This document shows, in pieces, positions 51,468 to 62,234 of a DNA stretch of 64,000 bases. Under the pieces are notes generated by a model. That model saw only the letters and a list, made by a program, of their open reading frames with translations. It searched no databases and was not told the DNA's origin. How positions within the stretch are numbered: position 1 is the first letter of the stretch; each line of letters opens with the position of its first letter. A program made the translations under genes and the position numbers. This DNA comes from Acanthacorydalis orientalis (Eukaryota > Arthropoda > Insecta > Megaloptera > Corydalidae), in contig CM068313.1 of the NCBI GenBank assembly GCA_034766995.1, positions 40,781,496-40,845,495 on the forward strand, given 5' to 3'.

Positions 51468-52576
51468 ATAGGTTGGTGCTAAAATAATTACGGTTTTTAC
51501 GTATCTAGTATAAAGACGCATATATCAGTTAAAAATTATGTTAATAAATCAAAATAAAGACCATTGGCGTGCACACGTTTCTCCCAACGAGAAACAAGTT
51601 CGTTTATTCCAAGTTTGTTTTTTCCTAAAAGACAGAATTATAGAGACCTAAAATAAACGAAAGCGCTTTGAGCTGATGCTTGATCTTTGAAAACCTTCTC
51701 TCACAGGTAATTACTCAAATCTTAAAAAAATGGAGACAGGTCAGGAGAATAAGGTGGGTGAGGTAAAGTTTCATAACCCAGTTCATTTAATTTTTTTAAT
51801 GTCATTCGTGAGACGTGTGGTCAGGCGTTGTCATAAAGAATTGGTCCTCTTCGATTGACCAATGCTGGCCGGCAATGATGCAACTTCTCATTCATTTTTC
51901 CATTTTACTGACAATATTTTTCTGCTGTTACTGTTTCACCAGGATTTAAGAAGTTGTAGTGAATGATGCCACTTGCCAACCACCAAACAGAGACCATGCT
52001 CTTTTTTTCATGAAGCTTCGGCTTAGGAAACTGTTTTTGGTGCTTCTTCTCGGTCTACCCACTGTAATGAACGTTTCCGATTGTTGTAGAGAATCAACTT
52101 TTCATCACATGGGTCAATGCGATCAAGAAAGGTATAATTTTTGTTACGCAAAAAAAACGATGAGCAGACTTCGTATCGCCGAATTGCTTGATGTTCGTTT
52201 AGTTCATACGACATCCACTTATCCAGCTTTTTTGTTTTTCCAATTATACTAAAATGTTGAACAACTGTTGAAGGAGCAATACGTTCACCAATTGACTCTT
52301 CGCCAAAAATGAATTTTATATTTAGAGCAATTTCTGTTGCTTTACGTCCCAATTCAAATTCATACAACAAAATCGCGCGAATTTACTTTATTTCTGTAGT
52401 AATTTTAGAGGTTATATCCAACAATACTAAAGAAGGAAAATAATAGACATAAGCTGAAATCAGTAGTGCTAATATCATTAATGTATAACATGACTATAAA
52501 AAAAGATAATGGTAACTAAAAAAAAGGCACCAAACTTAAAATGATAAAAAACGTAATTATTTTTGCACCAACCTGA
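51468..52576 (-). mobile_element. mariner transposon, inverted orientation
   Basis: Termini AGGTTGGTGCTAAAATAATT (left, after AT) and AGGTTGGTGCAAAAATAATT (right, read inward, after TC), with TA on both flanks (51466-51467 and 52577-52578). The AGGTTGGTGCAAAA terminus is typical of the cecropia/Hsmar1-like group of mariners. Confidence 0.92.
51640..52370 (-). pseudogene. mariner transposase remnant (cecropia/Hsmar1-like)
   Basis: The minus frame 52370-52023 reads MLYEFELGRKATEIALNIKF..., IGKTKKLDKWMSYELNEHQ and IDPCDEKLILYNNRKRSLQW, ending EEAPKTVS. CDE contains the first catalytic Asp, intact, but the usual Trp after it (DEKW) is Leu. About 75 residues of the N-terminal DNA-binding region, normally between the FGEE-like block and VVQH, are deleted. 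Below 52023 the frame is lost, but traces of the second catalytic region (WSIEEDQFF near 51850) and of the MNWVMKL/LNELGYE block can be followed. Confidence 0.88.
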
Positions 52577-52973
52577 TACCATTTCAAGTGTATAAAAGAA
52601 CTAAAGAGCCTCCATTTATTTTAAAAAATATTATCACATTCAAAGTTAAATAACCAAAATAATAAAAAGTTACTTAAAATAATATTATAATAATATTAGC
52701 ATCATTTGTATACGTTGGTACTTTTGACATAATAAATCTTACAATAAAATATGTCAGTTTTAAAGTATTATTAAGTATTAAAAAAATTAAATCAATTGCA
52801 AGTAAAAAAATATTCATACAATTAATATTTATTTTAAATTTAACCGTAAAAATTGAATTAAAAAAATGGATGGAAAGAGAATTAGCATCGATTAGGTGTA
52901 GATGTGGTTTATTTGTAATGTATTGATGTTTTTATACATGAAAATATTTTTCATAGGTGAGTTACCTGAAGTT

Positions 52974-53026
<53 letters not shown>

Positions 53027-53199
53027 CTGTGTGTGTGTATAATACCACACACATATTAATATATTCTGGTGTATAGATCTTTGCCCTCATTCTGTAGAAA
53101 AAAATATAGTTTAACTTCCGCATATGAAAACGCTGTGAAGAGACCGACAAAAAATCTTATACATAATTACACTGAAATCTATACTATGACGTTGATATA
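52577..53199. other. AT-rich sequence and microsatellite
   Basis: TA tract at 52978-53021 followed by ctgtgtgtgtg to 53040; otherwise nothing. Confidence 0.5.
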
Positions 53200-53480
53200 G
53201 ATAGTTCAATGACTTCTATATGATGTGCTTTCTGGTCTGCGTTGTACGGGTCTCTGGATACCCGCTATTATGAGTCCTGCGCTATCTGCACAATGACAGC
53301 TCGGAGCGTCAGACAATAGTGGAACTTTGTCAAGTAGTACCACATGACTTCACGCAGCTATTCAACGAGTCCCGACAGAATTGGAATGGGGGTATTGTGG
53401 GGTGAAAACGATTGCAGATGGGTTGAAAAAACACTTGGACGATGGCGAGAAGCCAGAACCACTGACTTGGTATGGTAATA
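53200..53480. other. GC-richer island, possible exon or element fragment
   Basis: Balanced sequence with CpG sites. On the plus strand an acceptor-like cttcacgcag (near 53358) and a donor-like TTG|GTATGG (near 53472) bracket two open frames: one reads RVPTELEWGYCGVKTIADGL then KKHLDDGEKPEPLTW; the other, from ATG 53343, reads MTSRSYSTSPDRIGMGVLWG and continues to a stop just past the donor. The minus strand is open too. No family recognised. Confidence 0.28.
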
Positions 53481-53861
53481 GTTTTTGCTGTATTTTTATC
53501 TTGATTATTGTTCTCGGTTTCATTTGTACAATATATGATACATTCAGCAATTTCTTTTCTCGAAAGTTTTACATAAATAAACTACTTCTATAAATAGACA
53601 TTTTCAAGTTTATTCAAATTTATAGATTTATTGCCAATTATATCAAAATAAATAAAAAAGTAAATAAGCGCAAAAATCCACCATATATATATATAGACAG
53701 AGAGAGAGAAACATATCTTACGAATAAAACATTAATTCGAAAAAGTAAATTTTTAAAGACGATCATATATTTCAACTGAAGAAAACTCTGATAAGATTAT
53801 TAAATGAAGCTCCTATAAATCCAACACTATACATTTCTAAATGAATATTTCTATTTACAGC

Positions 53862-53936
<75 letters not shown>

Positions 53937-54510
53937 CTTCACATTATCAATGAAAGTACGTTTTTTAATCGTCACAATTTATTTCAACATGTAATTGAAA
54001 ACGTAACAAATATATCTTTCACGTTTCTCCATAGAAGTCAATTTGTTAAAATAAATTGTGCAAACTTAAACCTTTTATTTAAATCACGCTTTCCCATGAA
54101 ATAATCAAATCAAAACATACTTTGATAAGCCAGACTTGAAGTACTTTCATGGCGGAACGGCAGATAGTAAGTTGGCACATAAAGGATAAGTGGAGTTTTT
54201 TAAAATTTTATTTCAGACAGATATATTGTGAATTCTGTATAAGAACGGTTACATGAACTAAGTTGAGCAGAAAATGATAAATTGTTGTCAAACGAAGTGA
54301 AGACGTCGAGACTGCTTTCGACAGAACGTTTAAAGTTATTTCATTACAATGCATTTTTCTTACAAATTGTCATTTTTCTTGTGAAATACGAAAGAGAGAT
54401 ACATATTCATTAAATGTATAAAAACATGCTGAAGTTTGTATCGTTCACTATTCGTAAGTTTTTGTGACATTTATTTTAATTTAAACAATTATTAATTAAT
54501 ACATTTGTAT

Positions 54511-54544
<34 letters not shown>

Positions 54545-54695
54545 CATTATTCATTTTTTCAACAGTTATACATAGGCTAAAATTAAATACAAGTGGAAAC
54601 AACGTTCAAAAATCTTAAAAATATAATACTTTTTATGAAAAATTACTGAATACAACGTACTATAAACATTTAATATATCTATTTTTCGATTTAAC
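53481..54695. other. AT-rich gene-free region
   Basis: A short TA tract passing into gacagagagagag (53681-53710), the TA tract 53865-53932, and another at 54518-54544; no gene seen. Confidence 0.5.
53865..53932. repeat. (TA)n microsatellite
   Basis: Uninterrupted TA, about 68 bp. Confidence 0.95.
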
Positions 54696-55460
54696 GGGCC
54701 TCATCCACTATCAGTTTGGCCGTCAGTTCTGACTGGGCAGTTAAATCTACATAAAAGAGAAAGATAAGAAAATAACAAGAAAAAGAGTTTTAACTGATCA
54801 GACTGTGTGTACACACATCATCAAATCTAACTGAAATGTTGTATTTACTGATCAAATTTTTATCTGCTCGTTCTCGAAGCGGGGGTCATAATATTCATAT
54901 AAATACTTCTATATAGTTATTTTTCTATTATAAAACAAACAGTATCAAATTACTAAAATTAATTGACCATTATGTTGAATTGTGCCATTTATGACAAAAT
55001 ATGATTTTTTAAAAACTTGTGCCCTGCTAAGTTAAAATTCACTTGCTACGTTACTGAAAATATATTTTTTTCTTTTAATTATGCACTAGTAACAAATTTA
55101 TTTAATAAAAAAAATGATTATTTTTTGATCGAAGTTTTACAATAAATTGTACATTAAGTGGTTAAATTTTAATTTAATAGTTAACTAAAAAAATAGCTAA
55201 CTAAAAATAACGTAAAAAAACTAAGATTATAACAAGAGACAAACAAAAACTGAACGATTCAACTGAAACTGCAACACACCCCCAAATTTTACTTCCGTTC
55301 AGTTGGTCAGACAAATAAATCGATGGAATTTCTTTCAGTTCTTCAGTCGGACTGATCAGTTCAAAACGGAGCGATACACATACCACACACCCTCAGTTTA
55401 TCGTACCGATCACAACTGACCAGTTAGAACTGACGGCTAAACTGATAGCGTATGGGGCCC
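54696..55460. mobile_element. unassigned inverted-repeat DNA transposon (non-autonomous)
   Basis: 47-bp terminal arms at 54696-54742 and 55414-55460 match at 41 of 47 positions; both begin GGGCC-CAT and share CTATCAGTTT-GCCGTCAGTTCT. Inside each end, further copies of AACTGATCAG-like words form subterminal repeats (for example ttaactgatcag near 54792, gactgatcagttc near 55350). No transposase frame is visible. No clear target duplication is seen, so the superfamily (hAT, P, Harbinger or other) stays open. Confidence 0.75.
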
Positions 55461-55659
55461 TCAAAGGGTACCACTAAAACCTAATATACCCTAGCAAATA
55501 GTGTCAACCTTTTTCCAGGTTAGACAATAAACATGGAAGAGGAAAAAACTGGGGTTTCTTCTGAATATATGATATAATCTTCGGGTTTTTATTGCTAAAA
55601 TAAACCTAACTAAATTATTATTATTTTTTTAATGATTTTTACTTAATTTAAATTGTATA
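55461..55659. other. spacer between two transposons
   Basis: About 200 bp of AT-rich sequence, nothing recognised. Confidence 0.5.
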
Positions 55660-56073
55660 CAGTAAATACTTCTATAATAACTCTCATAACGCGGTTTCCA
55701 TATAACGTGGAGCAGGAACTGTGACATCCTTCGCATAACGCGGTAATATTATAACAGGGTTTCTATATAATACAACTTAATTAGCTTACGCAGTCTCCCT
55801 GTAGCATGCATTTTTCTATTACACTTTTATGGAGAATTATCTTGTTTTTCTAATGCAAGTACATCACCATTTTTCAATTTCACTTGTCAGGAAATTCCCC
55901 TGTAAACGCAGAAACGATGCAGCATTGCTGTTTTTTTTTATTAAAACTTATAACATGGTGCACTGAGAATGCAATTTTCATATAATGTAGAATTAATCAA
56001 CCTGATTTATATGTAATTACTTTTGAGTTTCACATAACGGTACGAATTAATCGTGTTATAGGAGGGTTGACTA
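55660..56073. mobile_element. Tigger-like non-autonomous element
   Basis: The left end is CAGTAAATACTTCTATAATA; the right end read inward is TAGTCAACCCTCCTATAACA, with TA on both outer flanks. Internal ATAACGCGG words (55687, 55735) recall Tigger ends and the element at 48432. At 414 bp with no frame, it is a short derivative. Left and right ends have drifted, so the boundaries are good to a few bases. Confidence 0.6.
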
Positions 56074-56912
56074 TATATGTAAATGTATATTTTTTTACAT
56101 AACTATGCGGTGTGATGTACTTGTAAAATGGATTAATTATTTTTTAATGAACTTTTAGTTTTTAATAGACACCGTTTTACAGATATTTAGATTTAGCGGA
56201 TATTTGTCAATATTAAATACATTTTCTTGCTAATTAGGTAGGTAAATCGAGAGTGTATAGTAAAATACTTCTAAAAATAATCAATAAACATAATTGGGAT
56301 AACTTACAATAATTAATATATATTAATATGCATATTTATTTAAATATACCAGCTTGGAATAGTACTTTCTTGATATATTTGTACTATAAAGTTAAGTATT
56401 AATGCGGAGAAGGTAACTGAAAGAACAATGTATAGCCGAAAGTTGTATATTTGATTTCTTAATTTTGCGCCCATTTGAAATGATTATTTTTAAATCAGAG
56501 TGTTTTTGTTAAGAAATTCGATTCGGAATTATACATAAAAAATAATTGTAAAATGTTAACAGTGTACGTCGAACAGAAATATATAAAATTAATCAATTAT
56601 TTTTGCCGACATGCTTCAATAAAATTTTAATTTACCCGTATTTTAATCACGAGGCGAAAGTAAAAAAAAACATGTTGATTTGTTAGTGTTGACGTGTCAT
56701 TTTTATATTTTTTGCAGATTAGTATTTTTATACTTATCAGGAACACCGCTATAAAATGTGTTTAAAAAATTGTTTGATCTGACGGTCTGTCAGCAAAAAT
56801 AATGTCTCGTAAATAGCCGTAAAATTCGCAGTCACAAGAAATACTGCGCTCGTATAAACGTGCCCATGTGCGTGAGCGTGTATGCGTGTATCTGTACGTG
56901 TGTGTCACTCAC
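56074..56912. other. AT-rich sequence downstream of exon A donor
   Basis: If exon A is real this is the start of its intron. CpG-rich only in the last 100 bp. Confidence 0.4.
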
Positions 56913-57102
56913 CGAGGAAGATGTCCTCGTCGTCGACAGGTTGATGTTGAGCGGCTGCGATCGCGGCCATGCCGTGGCAGAGCGTCAGGAGTGTGTAGTA
57001 AGGGCTGCGGATGGCCCCAGCGAGAGGGCGCAGTGGCGGGCACGTGCGCAGCGACGCGGCGGGGGCGGCGGCGCTCAGGAACTGCTGCTGCCCACACCAC
57101 AT
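56913..57102 (-). CDS. candidate first coding exon A, product unrecognised
   Basis: The most GC-rich island of the window. On the minus strand, ATG 56968-56970 in good context (ggcATGGcc) gives MAAIAAAQHQPVDDEDIFL and one further base before a strong donor, CTCG|GTGAGTG (56913/56912), phase 1. The same frame extends upstream to ATG 57100-57102 (MWCGQQQFLSAAAPAASL...), which is preceded by an in-frame TAG at 57127-57129; the longer start is listed here but the downstream one has the better context. The peptide is Ala-rich with an acidic DDED motif and no known domain. Joined to exon B (start 11077), it would read ...EDIFLDSSTSERYQV. GC-rich frames on the plus strand are shadows. Confidence 0.45.
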
Positions 57103-57300
57103 CCCCCCCGGCGGGAGGGGTTTCGGCTAGCTCTGCTGCTTCACCAGCTAGCTCGCTGAGGGACGCTCACCTGTCGACACAATGCATGCAAGTCGATAAG
57201 TGGATTATTGTCGTTTACTGTATGACGATATATGGCCGTGTTTGCAAAAAGTATCTTGATTACAAGGTGTGTAGTTCAAAATGTCGATAATGCACTTAGA
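57103..57300 (-). promoter_or_regulatory. CpG-rich 5' flank of exon A
   Basis: GC-rich to about 57180 with a near-palindromic GCTAGCT...AGCTAGC pair (57126-57153), then falling to background. This is where a minus-strand core promoter or 5' untranslated exon would lie. No TATA element stands out. Confidence 0.3.
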
Positions 57301-57618
57301 ACCCTATGATATTTATCTGTTTCTTTTGTATGAACAATTAATATAAAAAGGTTTTGTTATTAAAACGAACTCTCTGATTCGTTCTAGTGGTAGCAATTTT
57401 ATTAGAAAAAATGAATAAAAAAAAACCTAAAAAATAAATACTTATTCAGTTTCTGTTATTAGGCTACATCTATTTTTTTTTTAGAAATTAGTGAAACTTA
57501 ATATCATCATTTAAAGCTATATTTTTTAAGTTTGTACACATTTGTATTCGACGTTTATACACATATTTGTTTATTTTAACTATACATTAATTTTTGTGAT
57601 AGTTAATATTATACATGC

Positions 57619-57620
57619 AT

Positions 57621-57681
<61 letters not shown>

Positions 57682-57688
57682 CGTGTGT
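57619..57688. repeat. palindromic (CA)n(TA)n(GT)n microsatellite
   Basis: CA, then TA, then GT arms are mutually complementary around the TA centre, so the whole 70-bp tract is nearly self-complementary. Confidence 0.95.
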
Positions 57689-58012
57689 TAAACGTTCAAA
57701 TTTTCACTTACCATAAAAAAATAAAGTTTCAATATTTCTCTAGAGACAAAGTTACCAAAGTATATTGTATTATGATATTTGCTCCAGCCAAATTTTATTT
57801 TTTTTATTGAACTTTTCTATTATTATAATATATATTATATTTTTTTTATTTTATAATCAATTAATATATATTACATTTACTTTAAGTTTTTTTAATGCAG
57901 GTATATTCATCAATACACAAAAAATAGTTATATTCATATGATTACAATAGATTTTATTTAGTGACATTTTTTAATTGACTGACGATCTTTAACTTGTACA
58001 TAAAATACACAT

Positions 58013-58016
<4 letters not shown>

Positions 58017-58098
<82 letters not shown>
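58017..58098. repeat. (TA)n microsatellite, long
   Basis: About 82 bp of uninterrupted TA. Confidence 0.95.
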
Positions 58099-58104
<6 letters not shown>

Positions 58105-58411
58105 TGTAAAATCAATTTTCGCGAATGATTAATTTTTTAATAACCTGATTTGCATTTTTATAAAAAAATATTTCAAATATTTGCACATACAAAAAATATT
58201 ACACTAAAAGATAAATAAATACGAAAAGAAAAAGAACGATTTCTTACAATTTAATTAGCTTTATTCTTCTAGTGTATTATAAATGTTTCAAAAATAATAA
58301 ATAATACTATAATGACCTATACAAATGAAAGAGTATCATTATTAGTTGAAGAAAAAAAAAGTAATTAATAAATTGTAAAGTAAGGCGAAGATTCGTATTT
58401 GATGATGAAAA

Positions 58412-58416
<5 letters not shown>

Positions 58417-58495
<79 letters not shown>

Positions 58496-58528
58496 ATATA
58501 CATACACACACACGTGTGTGTGTATGTA
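58417..58528. repeat. (TA)n tract ending in a perfect CA/GT palindrome
   Basis: TA to 58500 (one TTTA break), then a 30-bp perfect palindrome (58499-58528) centred on ACGT: TACATACACACACAC followed by its exact reverse complement. Confidence 0.95.
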
Positions 58529-58620
58529 AGTATGCCTGTGTGTTGTATCCAATTTGAAATGAGCATGTTCTGACGAAACAAAGTTTATTTTAACAAACGT
58601 GAATATATTTTATATTTAAA

Positions 58621-58706
58621 TATGTTCAGTTCGCGTGTGTGTGCTTGCCTGCGGGGCAACGAAGGCGGTGGCTGCAGACATACTGTCGCCAGCTTTATAA
58701 AGCTTA
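58621..58706. other. small GC-rich island with TATA-like palindrome
   Basis: cttgcctgcggggcaacgaa and ggcggtggctgcagac stand out in AT-rich DNA. AGCTTTATAAAGCT (58691-58704) is a perfect palindrome containing TATAAA on both strands; on the minus strand it would precede MSAATAFVAPQ by about 20 bp, ending at a GC-type donor (CAG|GCAAGC). Could be a minor promoter and exon, or chance. Confidence 0.22.
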
Positions 58707-58732
58707 CAGTGGAGCCTCGTATAATTTACGTT
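58707..58732 (+). mobile_element. solo Tigger-like terminus
   Basis: CAGTGGAGCCTCGTATAATT preceded by TA matches the start of Tigger/pogo elements. No matching right end was found in the next kilobase, so this is a truncated copy or a chance match. Confidence 0.35.
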
Positions 58733-59670
58733 TTATTTTTCTGAATATGATTCACTTTTGAAGTTAAGTGCTAATTAATTGTAAAAGTTAATGCCAAATA
58801 CAAACAGTTTACTGTAATAAATAGAATTGTGAATTTTAATTTCATACTGAGTTGTTACGTTTGTATATTAATTTTTATTATCATAATATTTTGATATTAA
58901 CTCGTGCACTTAATTTAATGTACGTAACAGACACGGCTATATATGAAATATCTATTATCCTATTGACAAAATTATTTCTCTTTTAAAATTTGACATAATG
59001 CTACATTTTTATTCTATTTAAAGTTGAGAATTTTCGTGAAATTATATACAAAAATATTAAATTTAATAAAATAAACCATATATAAATAGTTTGGTAAATT
59101 TGAATCGAACATGTACTTTATTTAATGTCATTCGTCAAGATACATATTATTTTTCACGAAATTTAAGTCGATTTGATTATATGATATTACGGGATTCGAT
59201 AGCGATAAAAAATTCGTTTGAATGTAATACAAAAAGTGAACGGTTAGGAGATCTCATGTCTGTAAATATGATCAGATATTAATATATTTAGTATGCAATT
59301 TCTATGAAATATTTATTATGTGAAATTATTTTAATGCAATAAAAATATAGCACACATTTTTAGTCAACATACTTTTCAATTATTTGGATCAAAAATATTA
59401 GAAAGAATTTTATTAATAAAAAATATTAAAAGAACTAAATGTATCTTTTATAAAATTTTATGTAAGTAAAGACGAGATAAAGATGAAATATACATATTCA
59501 ATAACACAATAATATATGAAAGTGGCATAAAAACACTGGAAAAAAAACTAAGACATGAGCGATAGTATTGTAAACACTTATTGAGATAAGGAATAAAATA
59601 ATTGGAATTAAAGTACATTCTAACGTACTTATTTTCTTTCATATAAATTAAGAATACTATATGTTTGTAC

Positions 59671-59676
<6 letters not shown>
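58733..59676. other. AT-rich sequence, nothing recognised
   Basis: The plus frame 59091-59282 is AT-driven and without support. Confidence 0.45.
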
Positions 59677-59716
<40 letters not shown>

Positions 59717-59941
59717 TATATATATATACACATATATATATATATATATACACACATACAAGAGGGCTCCGCCCCTTATTCGCTTCGCTCGTCTACTTCT
59801 GGGCTCGTTGCTTCACTTACTTGTCAATTATAAGCATGTAACTGAATGAAACAATAAACATATTTGGGTAACATAGAAGCCTAGTCTCAAATAAGTAAGT
59901 TGACGTCATGGAGTTTTTTTTATTTTTTATGAAAAACTTTG

Positions 59942-59998
<57 letters not shown>

Positions 59999-60087
59999 GA
60001 GTGATAAACACATTTGGGTACCATAGAAACCTCTTTTTAAATAAATAAATCGACGTCATGGATTTTTATTTTAAGTGGATAATTTTG

Positions 60088-60156
<69 letters not shown>

Positions 60157-60260
60157 GGGCATCGCCTCCTGCTCACTGCGCTCGCCCACTTGTTAATTAC
60201 AAGCACACACATATAACTGAATGAAAGAATAAACATATTAAATAAATAAGTCGACGTCAT

Positions 60261-60302
<42 letters not shown>

Positions 60303-60407
60303 GTTTACTATATCTATATAAAATATTCTCGTAGATAGATTATTTTTTGCAAACATAGTGTTTCATAAGGTTTTTTATGGATAATTTTGATTATATATAT
60401 ATATATA
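59677..60407. repeat. compound array of repeated units separated by (TA)n
   Basis: Units share, in order: a GC-rich head (ggctccgccccttattcgc at 59764; ggggcatcgcctcctgctca at 60155), a TTGTnAATTAnAAGCA segment, ATAACTGAATGAAA, a TTTGGGTAnCATAGAA block, a GACGTCATGGA word (59902, 60052, 60253) and a GGATAATTTTGATT tail leading into TA. TA runs are at 59677-59750, 59946-59976, 60090-60152, 60263-60299 and 60393-60407; GA (59977-59998) follows the second. Units are incomplete in different ways: the second lacks the head, the third lacks the TTTGGGTA block, the fourth is only the tail. Confidence 0.85.
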
Positions 60408-60959
60408 ATGCCACTCTGAAATTGACAGAATATATAAACTAAAATTAACCATTCAAAGATCGAAAGAAGACAAAAAAGAAGATAATTAGAAAATGTTCAT
60501 GAAAAATTCATTTGTAGATTACTATAAAAATTAACAGAATATATAATAAATATTCCATTTATTCCCACATTTGTAAATATTAAATAAAATACGTTTAAAT
60601 TTGTTACGAATTTAAATATGAGTGCAACGACCATAACAGATAATTTTAATATACTTATTGTATCAGCTTATAACTACATATTCAAGTATAAAATAAAATT
60701 AAAAATATTTATATGAATAAAAAAAAAAATAATTAGAGCAACTACACTCATTCTTATTGTTCCTGTTGTGTTTGCATACATAACAGATTGATATTTACAA
60801 ACAGAAAAGTTAAACGAGAATATTAAAAAAAGTAATGGAAAAGATTGTGCAAGTCGTTTAAAAATCCACTAATAAAAACTTCAATATACGTTTTAATGAA
60901 GTAGTATCAACTTACATAATAAATCATAATTTTAATTTATTCCGTGACAGTCTAAAAGA

Positions 60960-60990
<31 letters not shown>

Positions 60991-61070
60991 CATATGTATG
61001 CACATACAGACACCATACAAGAAGAAAATTAAATTAAATTATTCAGCCAAGTAAATGAATCTTGGAAATA

Positions 61071-61131
<61 letters not shown>

Positions 61132-62042
61132 TTTTCATTAACGAAATATATAATGCTTTGTCTGAACACTATACCTACATGCCTTAAGTAATGAAATAAT
61201 GAATAAAAATAAAATACCAATAATGTGAAATGTCATTTTTTAATGCACGTATAAAACTGTAACAACTAACTGTTCAACTATTTTAATACACATTAATATT
61301 ATCACAAAAATGTTACAAAGATTTAACTAAAAATGTTGATTGTTCTTCAGAATAATATTATAATTAAATTTGTATGTAAGTGATTACCAATTAATTCATT
61401 CAAACAATTAAATAATGAAATTGTACGTATTTAATTATAATTGGACAATAGTATTATTAACAAGATACGAGTATTAACGAATTGCTCACTAATGTAATTA
61501 GCTTTTACACTTCTTATACATTTTAAAACACACGTGTAATGACTGATATTCAATGTTAAATGAGTAAATATAAAAATGAATCGTAATACATATACAATAA
61601 GTATTATAATAGTTCTTTTATAAATTTCAAGTTTCAAAGATTAAATCTCTATGCTTGGCCAACCACAGAGACTAAAGGCTATCCTTATATTTCACAACTA
61701 TCCGGATTAAAACTGATTGCTATCTTTTAACAAAAACATCTTTTCTTATCTATCCTTTTCAATCATTTGCAAATTATAATTAAATTCATTATTATTAAAT
61801 GAATATTGTTTTTTCGTATAATTATTAAATTAGTGACTCAACGGACATCTATTATAAACAAAGACATTCATTAAGAACAATTCTGATCTGATGAAGAGAT
61901 CAAACTCTAGACGCAGATTGATTCGTTGATTTATAAATTTTATCTTTTGGTTTGTTTTAGCAAATACATTTATTGATACTTGACATAAAAACAGATGCAT
62001 ATATATATATATATATATATAGGAAGGATTCAATTAAGGCAT
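60408..62042. other. AT-rich gene-free region
   Basis: CA-to-TA tract at 60961-60991, TA tract at 61074-61130, short TA at 61998-62021. No gene seen. Confidence 0.5.
61074..61130. repeat. (TA)n microsatellite
   Basis: Uninterrupted TA, about 57 bp. Confidence 0.95.
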
Positions 62043-62132
62043 CCACATGAAAGTAATAATAAAAAATCGAAAAAATTAAAAAAAATCATTTTATTTTTTA
62101 ATCTTTGCGATTTTTTTAATACTTTCATGTGG
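62043..62132. other. 90-bp hairpin, miRNA-precursor-like or tiny MITE
   Basis: CCACATGAAAGTA at the left pairs perfectly with TACTTTCATGTGG at the right; pairing continues through an A-rich left arm and T-rich right arm (AAAAAATCG with CGATTTTTT, then ATTAAAAA with TTTTTAAT) to a small loop near 62085-62092. The stem is about 40 bp with a few bulges. Size fits an animal miRNA precursor, but the A/T homopolymer inner stem fits a mini-transposon equally well. Confidence 0.45.
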
Positions 62133-62164
62133 AAGCTTAAAATATATATAAATATATATTATAG

Positions 62165-62167
<3 letters not shown>

Positions 62168-62230
<63 letters not shown>
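62168..62230. repeat. (TA)n microsatellite
   Basis: Uninterrupted TA, about 63 bp. Confidence 0.95.

Positions 62231-62234
<4 letters not shown>

Larger units (their letters stand above)
57301..58620. other. AT-rich gene-free region with large microsatellites
   Basis: No gene. Contains the palindromic CA/TA/GT tract, an 82-bp TA tract and the TA tract ending in a perfect palindrome. Confidence 0.5.

Noticed and set aside
51959..52252. 97-codon plus-strand frame
   Set aside because: Antisense of the inverted mariner transposase at 52370-52023.
56860..57290. Plus-strand Arg/Gly/Pro-rich frames of 99 and 140 codons
   Set aside because: GC-rich shadows of exon A. They have no splice-consistent boundaries, while the minus strand has a consensus donor and a good start context.
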